A stretch of DNA of 64,000 nucleotides from Allohahella sp002354735 (GTDB lineage: Bacteria > Pseudomonadota > Gammaproteobacteria > Pseudomonadales > Oleiphilaceae): assembly GCF_047946665.1 (NCBI RefSeq), contig NZ_CP172312.1, forward strand, positions 2,046,001 to 2,110,000. The letters run 5' to 3'. Positions within the stretch are counted from its first letter, which is position 1. Each line of letters begins with the position of its first letter. The notes below the pieces were generated by a model. It was not told the DNA's origin. It ran no database searches and saw nothing but the letters and a program-made list of their open reading frames with translations. Below are positions 17,898-26,669 of this stretch, one piece after another. The translations under genes were made by a program, and so were the position numbers.

Positions 17898-18524
17898 TTA
17901 GCGCTGGAGGTTCAACAGCCCTTGGGCTCGCTGCAGGTCTGCCGGCGTATCGACATCCACGATACAGCCTTCGCAGCTCGTGGGCAGCAATCTCAGCCGA
18001 CTCCCGGCTGAAGCGACGACAGCCTGGGCGCCGCTATCGCCGGAACATTGCATAAGCTGGGGAAAGAAGCTGTTGCCGAATACCACCGGGTGCCCGGCCT
18101 TGCCACTGGCTTGATGGACAGGCCTGACGACGGCACCGGGCCCGGCGTATTCGATGAGCTGGCTGAGCAGATCTGACGAGAGTAAGGGCATATCAGCAAG
18201 TGCGATACCGACTGTCTCGATGGGCGTTTCCGAATGGCTGAGCAGCGTCTGCAAGCCAGCCGCTATGGAATCGCCAATGCCATTGGACGTGACTGATAGC
18301 ACCTGCACATCCAGACTGACTAGCGCACGCTGCAGAGCGATATCATCTTCACGAATAACGATGGCCACGGGCCAGGCCGTTGCGCAAAAACTCGCTATCG
18401 TCGCTTCTATCAACGGGACCTCACGGGCCTTCCCTTCTGCCGGAGTGTTCAGCTGGACCGGCGCCAGTAGCTTGGCTGCGCCAAAACGTCTCGCCATGCC
18501 AGCAGCCAGAATGAGCCATGTCAT
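17898..18524 (-). CDS. MobA-like nucleotidyltransferase (molybdenum cofactor maturation)
   Basis: A 208-residue NTP-transferase. The nucleotide-binding loop is at the N-terminus (LILAAGMARRFGAAKLL), and ALADMPLLSSDLL carries the metal-binding aspartate. Such MocA/MobA-like enzymes transfer CMP or GMP onto molybdopterin. It is the last gene of the molybdo-hydroxylase cassette, three bases after xdhC, so MCD formation (CMP transfer) for the IorAB-like enzyme is the likely role. GMP versus CMP cannot be decided by eye. Confidence 0.9.
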   Translation of the reverse strand: MTWLILAAGMARRFGAAKLLAPVQLNTPAEGKAREVPLIEATIASFCATAWPVAIVIREDDIALQRALVSLDVQVLSVTSNGIGDSIAAGLQTLLSHSETPIETVGIALADMPLLSSDLLSQLIEYAGPGAVVRPVHQASGKAGHPVVFGNSFFPQLMQCSGDSGAQAVVASAGSRLRLLPTSCEGCIVDVDTPADLQRAQGLLNLQR

Positions 18525-18527
18525 ACG

Positions 18528-19670
18528 CTATTGGGCTAGCCGCGCTGGCTCAGCGACTGTCCGTTCGGCAGCACTGCCCTGCCTGGCCCGATTCCGCGCT
18601 GCTATGAGTGTAGCGGCTGCCGCAATTGCTATTTCGGCCGGCGTCTTGCTGCCAATATCCATACCGATCGGTGCGTCGAGCCTCTCGATCTGGGCAGGGC
18701 TCAGGCCGAGGGAAGCGAGACGTTCGCAACGCTTGGCGCTGGTTCTGACCGACCCCATGGCGCCGACATAAAATGCCTCAGAGGCCAGTGCCGAAAGCAG
18801 AGCCATGTCATCTATCCTGGGATCGTGCCCAAGGGCCATGACCGACGACCATCGATCGGAGAAGCGGCTCTCGACAAGGTCGTCCGGCAGGCTCTGCACC
18901 AGTGTGCCTTCAGGCAGTTGCTGCCACTCGACACTGCCTGTTGCCAGCTGATAGAACCAGTCACGTGGCTCGCAGACTGTGGCCTCGAAGCCAAGATCCT
19001 GGGCGATGAGCACCAGGCGCCTTGAGACATCATTGGCCCCGATCAACAGGAGACGCCACGACGGCTGGAGATGGAAGCTGAAGTGACGCTCGGAAACAGA
19101 GAGATCCGGGTGCCCTGCATCCAGCGTCAGCGAATAGGCTTGCGAGCCTGAATCTATCGTTCGGACAAGACTCGAGCGCGCTAGTAGTGCATGAGTAATG
19201 GCAGCGAAATGCTTGCTATGTCCCTCTGCGATCTGAACCTGTTCATGGCCGAAATACTCGATCAGCAGACGCAGTCTGCCGCCGCATGGCAAGACAGCAC
19301 CATCTGGCGGCGCAAAATCCTGCAGGTCGAAGTGCTGATTCGCGGACACTGGGTCCAGCGTCGCACTGTCGCCGTAGTAAATCGTTTCAACCGCATAAGC
19401 GGGCAATGGCCTTTCATCTGACTGTGAATGCCGGGCAAGATACTGCAGTAGCTCCGCCTCGATGCAGCCGCCTGAGACCGATCCTGCAGACTGCATCCGC
19501 CCGTCGATACTGCGACAGAGGGCCAGGCAGGCGCCGGGCGGCCGTGGTGACGAACCGAAAGTTTCAACGACGGTGAGCAGAAAGATCTCATCACCCGCAG
19601 CGAACCGGTCCCTTACCAGACTGAAGATACCCGGCGTCGCCTGGGGTGCTTGCATTTGCGCTGTCGTCAC
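18528..19670 (-). CDS. xdhC: XdhC-family molybdenum cofactor insertion protein
   Basis: A 380-residue XdhC/CoxI protein. The N-terminal domain has FLLTVVETFGSSPRPPGA and SGGCIEAELL; the C-terminal Rossmann-like domain has LLLIGANDVSRRLVLIAQDLG and AFYVGAMGSVRTSAKR. The family binds and sulfurates the molybdenum cofactor and loads it into xanthine-dehydrogenase-type enzymes. It begins three bases after the large subunit gene and is followed by the MobA-like gene, which fits a dedicated maturation pair. Confidence 0.92.
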   Translation of the reverse strand: MTTAQMQAPQATPGIFSLVRDRFAAGDEIFLLTVVETFGSSPRPPGACLALCRSIDGRMQSAGSVSGGCIEAELLQYLARHSQSDERPLPAYAVETIYYGDSATLDPVSANQHFDLQDFAPPDGAVLPCGGRLRLLIEYFGHEQVQIAEGHSKHFAAITHALLARSSLVRTIDSGSQAYSLTLDAGHPDLSVSERHFSFHLQPSWRLLLIGANDVSRRLVLIAQDLGFEATVCEPRDWFYQLATGSVEWQQLPEGTLVQSLPDDLVESRFSDRWSSVMALGHDPRIDDMALLSALASEAFYVGAMGSVRTSAKRCERLASLGLSPAQIERLDAPIGMDIGSKTPAEIAIAAAATLIAARNRARQGSAAERTVAEPARLAQ

Positions 19671-19673
19671 CTA

Positions 19674-21998
19674 TTAGCCGAGCCGCAATGGCAACTGCCT
19701 CAGACGCTGACCTGTTGCCGCAAACAGGGCGTTCCCAATTGCAGCGGCCACCGGCGGCAATCCCGGCTCGCCAACGCCAGTCGGAGAGGCATCACTATCG
19801 ATGATGGCCACTTCGATCTCCGGCGACTCGCTCATTCGTAAGAGCTGGTAGTCGTGAAAGTTGGATTGTTTCACCCGGCCCTTCTCGAATTCGATGTCGC
19901 CGTACCTCGCAGCCGTTATGCCAAAAATGATACCGCTCTCCATTTGCGCCCGCACGATCTCGGGGTTGACCGCTGTACCACAATCGACTGCACAGAATAC
20001 TCGGCTGATGCGGTAGTCTTTGGGCGCATCGACGTTATCGAGCTCTAATTCGACGATCTGCGCCACATAGGTGCCGAAGCTCTTGTGCACGGCCAGGCCC
20101 TGCACCACATTGCCGCTCTTGTTGCGATGGGCAGGGGCCAGACTGCGCTTCTGCTCCGCGTCCCAGTGCCAGCCGGCTATACTCGCGACTTTCTTCAACA
20201 CGGCCTGATGACGCGGACTCTCTGCCAGCAGCTGCAGGCGGTAAGCCAGTGGATCCTGTGCCTTGGCGTCTGCAAGCTCATCGATAAACGACTCGACAAC
20301 GAAGCCATTGAAGGAGTGGCCAACTGCTCGCCAATACGTTACCGGGATGCCCGCGTCGGCGACATGATGATCAACCTGGATATGATTGAAACCGTAGTGA
20401 ATGTCGTCCGCACCTTCGAAGGCCGATATGTCCGGCGTGATCAGGCGTCCAAGCGAGGCCACCATTGACGTCAGACCACCACCCGCCCACCCAGGCAACT
20501 GCACGCCGGCAGCATCTTCGATGAAGTAGGTGATGACCTTGGGCGCAGCGATCTTGTGCTGCCAGCCTTCAATACTGCCGTCGCTGGTCGCGAAAGCCTT
20601 GAGTCGATGCAGGCTGCCGGGACGATAGATGTCGTGCCTCGTATCGTCTTCACGGGTCCAGATGACCTTCACGGGACGGTCGATATGCACCGCAACGGAT
20701 GCGGCGTCAGCGACATAATCCTGCGAGAGCCGGCGGCCGAAGCCGCCACCAATGTAGGTCTGGTGCACCTGTATGTCGTCCCTGTGCAAGCCGGTTTCGC
20801 GCTGGGCAACGAAACGGGCGATGTCAGGCCCCTGAGTTGGCGCCCAGATATCGCACTTGCCGTCGCGCAACCAGGCCACGCAGTTCTGTGGCTCGAGCGT
20901 GGCATGCGCGAGGAACGGGGCGCGGTACTCGGCTTCGAGCGCGACAGTGCCTTCTTCAGCAAATTCGTCGAGATCACCCTGCTCACGCACCCGGTCGAAG
21001 CCGGACTGCGCGATGCGTTCTTCGTAGAGTCGAAAGATATCAGCGGTATCGGGCTCGCCGACTTCCGGATCCGGCACCCAGTCAGCCTTGATGGTTTCTG
21101 CAGCCTGCTTGGCCTGCCACCAGCTGTCGGCAATGACGGCCACGCCACTGGGCACTGCAGCAACCTTCAGCACACCACGCATTTTAGTGGCCTTACTGGC
21201 ATCGAATTCCGTTAACCGTCCACGAATCATTGGCGCACGCAAAATATAGGCGTACACCATATCCTCGAGTTCGACATCTATGCCGTACTGAGCCTCACCG
21301 AAGGTCTTGGCCACGGCATCCAGCCGCTGCACCGGCTTACCAATAAGTCGGAACTCCGACGCCGGCTTCAACTCGACCGCGTCGGGCAAAGGTCGGTTCG
21401 CAGCAAGCCCAGCCAGCTGACCTATCGTGAGTGTGGTGTCCTTTTTCGGGTGATAACACAAGCCTTTGTCACAGCGTACCGAGGCAGGTGCAACTGACCA
21501 GAGATCTGCTGCGGCCTCGACGAGCGCCATTCGTGTCGTGGCAGCCGCCTGTCGCATTGGCAGCCAGCTGCTGCTGAGGCTGTTACTGCCACCGGTAATC
21601 TGAAAACCGTATTCGGGATGGACGTAAGGCTCTGCTGGCGGTGCAAAGACAATCTTGATCTGGCCGGGGTCGATGTTCAGTTCTTCGGCTACCAGGGTGC
21701 TGATGCCCGTCATGGTGCCCTGCCCCATTTCAACCCGAGCCAGCGTGACCAGGACCTGGCTGTCTGGCAGGACTTCGATGCTGGCGTTCGGCCGGAATGA
21801 GTTTGCCTCGGTAGATTCCAGCGCTGAAGTCGCACAGCCTTGCAGACTTATGCCCACACAAAGCGCACCACTCATACCAGCCGTCATCTTCAGAAAACTA
21901 CGGCGGTCGACACCACTGCCAGGCGAAGGCGACGTTTCGACACTGCCAAATTTGCTGTCCGCCAGTGCTTTAGATACATCAGACTGTCTGATCATCAA
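19674..21998 (-). CDS. Molybdopterin-binding large subunit of an IorB-like oxidoreductase
   Basis: A 774-residue subunit of the xanthine dehydrogenase superfamily. A twin-arginine signal is visible (RRSFLK at 32-37 followed by a hydrophobic stretch and LQGC), so the folded complex should be exported. Two aldehyde-oxidase-type molybdopterin-binding regions follow. GVGEPGLPPVAAAIGNAL near the C-terminus carries the active-site glutamate. It most resembles isoquinoline 1-oxidoreductase beta subunits and related membrane-bound aldehyde dehydrogenases; the substrate (N-heterocycle or aldehyde) is unknown. Its ATG overlaps the stop of the 2Fe-2S subunit by four bases. Confidence 0.92.
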   Translation of the reverse strand: MMIRQSDVSKALADSKFGSVETSPSPGSGVDRRSFLKMTAGMSGALCVGISLQGCATSALESTEANSFRPNASIEVLPDSQVLVTLARVEMGQGTMTGISTLVAEELNIDPGQIKIVFAPPAEPYVHPEYGFQITGGSNSLSSSWLPMRQAAATTRMALVEAAADLWSVAPASVRCDKGLCYHPKKDTTLTIGQLAGLAANRPLPDAVELKPASEFRLIGKPVQRLDAVAKTFGEAQYGIDVELEDMVYAYILRAPMIRGRLTEFDASKATKMRGVLKVAAVPSGVAVIADSWWQAKQAAETIKADWVPDPEVGEPDTADIFRLYEERIAQSGFDRVREQGDLDEFAEEGTVALEAEYRAPFLAHATLEPQNCVAWLRDGKCDIWAPTQGPDIARFVAQRETGLHRDDIQVHQTYIGGGFGRRLSQDYVADAASVAVHIDRPVKVIWTREDDTRHDIYRPGSLHRLKAFATSDGSIEGWQHKIAAPKVITYFIEDAAGVQLPGWAGGGLTSMVASLGRLITPDISAFEGADDIHYGFNHIQVDHHVADAGIPVTYWRAVGHSFNGFVVESFIDELADAKAQDPLAYRLQLLAESPRHQAVLKKVASIAGWHWDAEQKRSLAPAHRNKSGNVVQGLAVHKSFGTYVAQIVELELDNVDAPKDYRISRVFCAVDCGTAVNPEIVRAQMESGIIFGITAARYGDIEFEKGRVKQSNFHDYQLLRMSESPEIEVAIIDSDASPTGVGEPGLPPVAAAIGNALFAATGQRLRQLPLRLG

Positions 21999-22513
21999 GA
22001 TTGCTCCCAGTACTGAACAGCAGACACCGAAGCACTGGCAGAATCAGCTTTCGGCGCCTGTTGCGTTTGCGCTGCAGCGGTATGTATGGCCTTGCGGATG
22101 TTCGGATAGGTTCCACAGCGACAGAGGTTGCCACTCATGGCATCGTCTATCTGGCTATCGCTCGGCTGGGGATGCTGGGCGAGCAGCGCGGCTGCGCTCA
22201 TCAACTGCCCCGACTGACAGTAGCCGCACTGCGGAACGTTATGAACCAGCCAGGCGCTCTGCAAGGGATGAGGCGCCTCCTCGCTACCAAGACCTTCGAT
22301 CGTGGTGATCTCCATGCCTTCCGCCGCTGATACCGGTGTGATGCAGGTCCGTATCGGTGTGCCGTTGAGATGCATGGTGCAGGCGCCACACAGACCCATG
22401 CCACAGCCGTACTTGCTACCCTTCAGCTTCAGCTCGTCGCGTACGACCCACAACAGTGGCGTATCTGGCGGGCTCGCGACCTCCACCAGTCTGCCGTTGA
22501 CAGACAGTTGCAT
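21995..22513 (-). CDS. 2Fe-2S small subunit of the IorAB-like oxidoreductase
   Basis: A 172-residue subunit with two iron-sulfur clusters. The plant-type cluster has C37, C42, C45 and C57, and the helical-domain cluster has C96, C99, C131 and C133 (CGYCQSGQL and CRCGTYPNI). It passes electrons from the molybdenum site in the large subunit to an acceptor. There is no FAD subunit gene in the cassette, which is typical for the IorAB type that feeds a cytochrome. It has no signal peptide, so co-export on the Tat signal of its partner is expected. First gene of the cassette. Confidence 0.93.
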   Translation of the reverse strand: MQLSVNGRLVEVASPPDTPLLWVVRDELKLKGSKYGCGMGLCGACTMHLNGTPIRTCITPVSAAEGMEITTIEGLGSEEAPHPLQSAWLVHNVPQCGYCQSGQLMSAAALLAQHPQPSDSQIDDAMSGNLCRCGTYPNIRKAIHTAAAQTQQAPKADSASASVSAVQYWEQS

Positions 22514-22601
22514 CTTTCTTCCTCGTGATTGTTCTTGTTGCGGAGAGTAAATGACCCCTGGTCAGTTGTAAATGTCGGCACACTATCCGCTGGTACAGGT
22601 A

Positions 22602-23192
22602 TTAGACACCTGTGGGATAGGCCTTACCGCCGAAGCGCTCACGGTTCTCCTGCTTCTCGCGCTCGCTTTTGCGCAGCATGATGTAAACCGAGCCAGTACC
22701 ACCGTGCTGGACCTGGGCACTGTGGAAGGCAAGCACTTGAGGAAATTCTGGCAGCCAGATATTGAGATAGCTCTTGAGCGTGGCGGCCTGATCAGCATTC
22801 CGGTCACCTTTACCATGCAGGATCATCACGGTACGCAACTCATATTTGCTGCAATCACGGATGAACTGCCATACCTCCTGTCGCGCCTGTTCGACGGTGC
22901 GGCGGTGAAGGTCCAGCCTGGCCTCAATAAGGTAGTGACCCAGGCGCAGCTTCCTGAACACGCCGTTCTGGAGACCGGTGACCTTGTACGACAGCACGTC
23001 ATTGCTTTTGAGCAACGGCACTTCATCAGTTCGAAGATGGTTCTGATCGAGCAGTTGGCGGCGGGTTGCTGCTGCCCTGCGTGCGATAACGCCCGGTGTG
23101 ATTTCCGCACTTTTTTTGACAAGCGCCTGGCTCGGCTCTTCGAGCGGCTTGACGTCTGCCATTTCAGCGAAAAAGTTTTCTTTTTCCGACAT
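22602..23192 (-). CDS. Smr-domain DNA-binding/endonuclease-like protein
   Basis: A 196-residue protein with a polar N-terminus and a C-terminal Smr domain (about 100-185) showing LDLHRRTVEQAR and ILHGKG, the two signature elements. Small Smr proteins (YdaL/SmrA/SmrB group) have nuclease activity on DNA or on mRNA in collided ribosomes. The start at 23192 follows GAGGGGG; the frame extends to 23321 but would overlap the pdeM gene. It lies 80 bp downstream of the repair cassette in the same direction, so a repair link is possible but not shown. Confidence 0.88.
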   Translation of the reverse strand: MSEKENFFAEMADVKPLEEPSQALVKKSAEITPGVIARRAAATRRQLLDQNHLRTDEVPLLKSNDVLSYKVTGLQNGVFRKLRLGHYLIEARLDLHRRTVEQARQEVWQFIRDCSKYELRTVMILHGKGDRNADQAATLKSYLNIWLPEFPQVLAFHSAQVQHGGTGSVYIMLRKSEREKQENRERFGGKAYPTGV

Positions 23193-23272
23193 GATCAACC
23201 CCCTCGCTTGGCGTCCCACAATGATAGTGAAACCAGTAGTGCATGCTACAGGGCTCTCATTCAGCCCCTCGT

Positions 23273-24049
23273 TCAGTCCCTCTTGTCGGCACAGTCCCGA
23301 GGTCGGGCCTGCACGGCCCATCGTGGACCTGCTGGTGTGAGAATGACAGCGGCATCTGCCCGTCCGACACTGATGGCAGCCCCGCCAGTCAAGGCGCCGA
23401 ATGCCGGTAGCACACAGAGATCCGGTTGAATCCAGAATACCGGAAATCGAGCCCGATCGGCAACGGTACCGAGTGTGAGACAGGGGTGGATATGACCACA
23501 GAAGCCGTAGGTGCCGGCTACGCGCTCTGAGGGCTCGTGATGGAAGCTAAAACCTGCCTCAGCATACGAAGGCAGCCATTGCAATCCCTGGAGCTGGGCT
23601 ACTGCCGGTTCATGTAAGGTACCCTTCGCACGCGAGGCGCCATGGCGATCATGATTGCCCACGATGGCGAGCACGTGTACGGGTGTGCCTGCACTGGTGA
23701 GCAAGGGCTGCGCATTCCACTCATCGAAGATAGCCTCAGTGCCAGTCGGCCGCGCATGAAAGATATCGCCAAGCAGAATGAGCCGTGTGGCCGCAGTCGC
23801 CTGGACCAGCGCCCTGATCTTCTTCAGGTCCGACCGGTCCGAACCATGTGGCAGCTGAACGCCACGTCGCTGCAACGCCTCGGCCTTGCCGAAATGGAGG
23901 TCAGCCAGCAGCAAAGTGGACGTATTGACCCAAAGGACGCCACCACCCGCCATGAATCTGAATTCCTGGCCGCGTATCTCGTGACTGACAGGTGGAAACA
24001 TGGGTCCGTCATCCTGTTGCAGCGATTTCACCAACTGGCTATTGAACAT
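23273..24049 (-). CDS. pdeM: Ligase-associated metallophosphoesterase PdeM
   Basis: A 258-residue calcineurin-like phosphoesterase. The metal motifs appear in order: LLADLHFGK, LLGDIFHAR, VGNHDRHG and FCGHIHPCL. It is the fourth member of the conserved ligase-associated DNA damage response set, an endonuclease/phosphodiesterase by family knowledge. It follows the helicase gene after 115 bp. The start at 24049 is the longest frame; a later ATG (MFPPVSHEI, 24001) is possible. Confidence 0.9.
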   Translation of the reverse strand: MFNSQLVKSLQQDDGPMFPPVSHEIRGQEFRFMAGGGVLWVNTSTLLLADLHFGKAEALQRRGVQLPHGSDRSDLKKIRALVQATAATRLILLGDIFHARPTGTEAIFDEWNAQPLLTSAGTPVHVLAIVGNHDRHGASRAKGTLHEPAVAQLQGLQWLPSYAEAGFSFHHEPSERVAGTYGFCGHIHPCLTLGTVADRARFPVFWIQPDLCVLPAFGALTGGAAISVGRADAAVILTPAGPRWAVQARPRDCADKRD

Positions 24050-24164
24050 GGTCGAAGGTCAAAAAAGGTGGCTCTGACTGAGGTTAAGGGAGACGAATGA
24101 CTGTACAGGCGAACAGTATGCCAGAAATCGCAGGAATGCACCCCCAATAGGCGTGAAAAACGGT

Positions 24165-26669
24165 TCACAAACCCTTGTAGAGTGACTCCAGCATGCGCTC
24201 CAGACGATCCTGCCACTGCTCGGATGAGACCACCTGCTCGCGAATGCGCTGCGCCCACAGCGGAAAGGCCAGCGGCGTGAGACGGCCCGGCGTCTGTAGC
24301 TCGACCTGCATATCCTGTAGCTTCAGCATTACTGACTGCAGGCGCTCGTATTCCATCTGCTCATGCAGTACCTCGCGGAAGGCCTGCTTGATAAGTTCGT
24401 TCTCGGGGTCGTACTCACGTAGCACGTCGAACAGGACGCCGGTCGACATCTGCAGCCCACGATTCGATTTCGCCGCGCCAGGATAGCCACCGAACACCAG
24501 ACCAGCGATCCTGGCGATATCCCTGAACTGGCGTTTGGCAAACTCGGAGCTGTTGATACTGGCCAACAGGTCGTCATCGAGCTGCTCGATGCTGAACAGA
24601 TCCTTGAGACTGGCCTCGTCGAACGGCAGGGCCCTTGCGGTCAGCAGTTCGATGCCGTAATCGTTTACCGTCATCTTGAAGGTGATCGGTGTTCTGCGTG
24701 TGAGTCGGTAGCCGATAATGGCCGCAAGGCCTTCGTGAACCAAGCGGCCTGCGAAAGGATAGATGTAGCAGTGTGTGCCCTCACGGGTTCGGACCGCCTC
24801 CACGAGCAGCCGGCCTGGCGCTGGCAAGGCAGACAGGCGTTGCTGAGTCCGCAGCAGAGACTCGAGGGCCAGGATTTCACGCGGGAAATCTTCGAGCGCT
24901 TTCACCGCCTGGGTCAGGTCACGAGGATCGGCTCCACCGGATTCCAGCGCCTGACTGACCCGCCCCATCCAGCTGATGACACCGTCAGCCAACTGGGTCG
25001 AAAGCGGCATCTTGCTACCTGACCAACGCGGAATAATGCGGCCTTTCTTTCGCGCCAGGCGGACTTCCGCAACCATATCCTTCAAGCGGACGAACTCGAG
25101 CACACGACCGGCAAACAGAAAGCCGTCCCCAGGCGTCAGCTTCGCTATGAACGATTCCTCCACCTGCCCCAGACGCCGGCCCTTGATCAGTTTCACGCTG
25201 ATTTCAGCATCGGACGTGATCGTTCCGATTGCCATGCGGTGGCGTAGGGCTATGCGGCGCGAAGGCACGGACCATGGCTCGTCAGGCGCCTCGCCTGGCG
25301 CCACCTTGCTGAACTCGTCGTAGTGCTGGAGCGCGTTGCCGCCACGGCTAATGAAGTCCAGCGCCCACTGCCAGGCCTGATCACTGAGTCCAGCAAAGGC
25401 ATGAGTCCGACGAACTTCTGCCAGAATCGCATCGGGGATCAATGCCTTGGATAATGCGAGCGTAACCAGATGCTGCACCAGCACATCGAGGCACAGGCGC
25501 AGCGGTGGTCGCTTCTCGATATTACCAAGTTGAACCGCCTCACGCGCAGCCAGCGCCTCCAGTAGCTCGAAGGCATGCGAGGGTACGCAGAGAATTCGAC
25601 TGGTAGACCCTGGCTGATGGCCTGAACGACCAGCCCGCTGCGAGAGTCTGGCCACACCTTTCGGGCTGCCAATCTGAATGACCTGCTCGACCGGACTGAA
25701 GTCGACGCCCAGGTCGAGGCTGGAGGTACACACTACGCACTTGAAGTAGCCGCTGCGTAGACCGTCCTCGATCTGCCCGCGAACCTTTCTCGACAGCGAA
25801 CCATGATGCACTGCTGTCACGGTGAGCCAGTCGAGACGGGCCTTGATAATGGCTTCATACCAGAGTTCGGCCTGGGATCGCGTATTGGTAAAGACAAGTG
25901 TCGACTGTGCCGACTCGATTCTGGCCAATACACCATCCAACTGTGAAAGGCCCAGATGCCCAGCCCAGGGAAAGCGCTCGATACGGGCGGGGATAAGCGT
26001 ATCGATCTCGACCTGCTTGACCGCGTCGCCCTCTATTCGCAGCGGTGCCCCACCACGGGCCGCAGGCAGACCATGGCAAAGCACTTCGAGGGCCTCATCC
26101 AGGTTGCCGAGTGTGGCTGAGAGCCCCCAGCGGCGCATCTGTGGTGCCAGTGTTTGCAGACGCGCCAGAGCCAGCTGCAGCTGAACGCCTCGCTTGCTAC
26201 CGAGGAGCTCATGCCATTCGTCCACCACGCAGACCTGAAGGCTGCTGAACTGCTGCTGACTATCGGGATAGCTCAGCAACAGCGACAGACTTTCAGGCGT
26301 GGTGACCAGCACTTCCGGCAGCCGGCGGCGAATCTTCTGTCGCTCCGAAGCGGAGGTATCGGCTGAGCGCTTCATCACCTGCCAATCGGGCAGCAGCTCT
26401 GCCACCATTGTGCGGATGGCATTGGTCGTGTCGGTAGCGAGTGCTCGCAGCGGGGTCACCCAAAGAATCTGGATGCGGCCTCCGGCCTGCCCTTCATTTA
26501 ACGCCTTGGAAAGGGGCCCAAGCAAAGCCGCCACCGTCTTGCCGCTTCCGGTCGGTGCGTGCAGGAGACCTGAACGACCCGCTGTGAAGGCTTCAGCGGT
26601 CTCAAGCTGGAAGGCAGCAGGACGCCAGCCACGAGCATCGAACCACGCCTCTATGGCTGAAGGCAGCAT
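24165..26669 (-). CDS. Ligase-associated DEXH-box helicase (Lhr-like)
   Basis: An 834-residue superfamily 2 helicase. Walker A is at 39-45 (PTGSGKT) and the DEXH box at 150-153 (DEWH). Motif III lies in LSATLGN and motif VI in SQRAGRSGHQPG. The C-terminal part has the winged-helix and Lhr-core segments. This is the bacterial Lhr-Core group, thought to unwind DNA or RNA-DNA during repair. Its start overlaps the ligase stop by one base (TGATG), showing tight coupling. Confidence 0.94.
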   Translation of the reverse strand: MLPSAIEAWFDARGWRPAAFQLETAEAFTAGRSGLLHAPTGSGKTVAALLGPLSKALNEGQAGGRIQILWVTPLRALATDTTNAIRTMVAELLPDWQVMKRSADTSASERQKIRRRLPEVLVTTPESLSLLLSYPDSQQQFSSLQVCVVDEWHELLGSKRGVQLQLALARLQTLAPQMRRWGLSATLGNLDEALEVLCHGLPAARGGAPLRIEGDAVKQVEIDTLIPARIERFPWAGHLGLSQLDGVLARIESAQSTLVFTNTRSQAELWYEAIIKARLDWLTVTAVHHGSLSRKVRGQIEDGLRSGYFKCVVCTSSLDLGVDFSPVEQVIQIGSPKGVARLSQRAGRSGHQPGSTSRILCVPSHAFELLEALAAREAVQLGNIEKRPPLRLCLDVLVQHLVTLALSKALIPDAILAEVRRTHAFAGLSDQAWQWALDFISRGGNALQHYDEFSKVAPGEAPDEPWSVPSRRIALRHRMAIGTITSDAEISVKLIKGRRLGQVEESFIAKLTPGDGFLFAGRVLEFVRLKDMVAEVRLARKKGRIIPRWSGSKMPLSTQLADGVISWMGRVSQALESGGADPRDLTQAVKALEDFPREILALESLLRTQQRLSALPAPGRLLVEAVRTREGTHCYIYPFAGRLVHEGLAAIIGYRLTRRTPITFKMTVNDYGIELLTARALPFDEASLKDLFSIEQLDDDLLASINSSEFAKRQFRDIARIAGLVFGGYPGAAKSNRGLQMSTGVLFDVLREYDPENELIKQAFREVLHEQMEYERLQSVMLKLQDMQVELQTPGRLTPLAFPLWAQRIREQVVSSEQWQDRLERMLESLYKGL

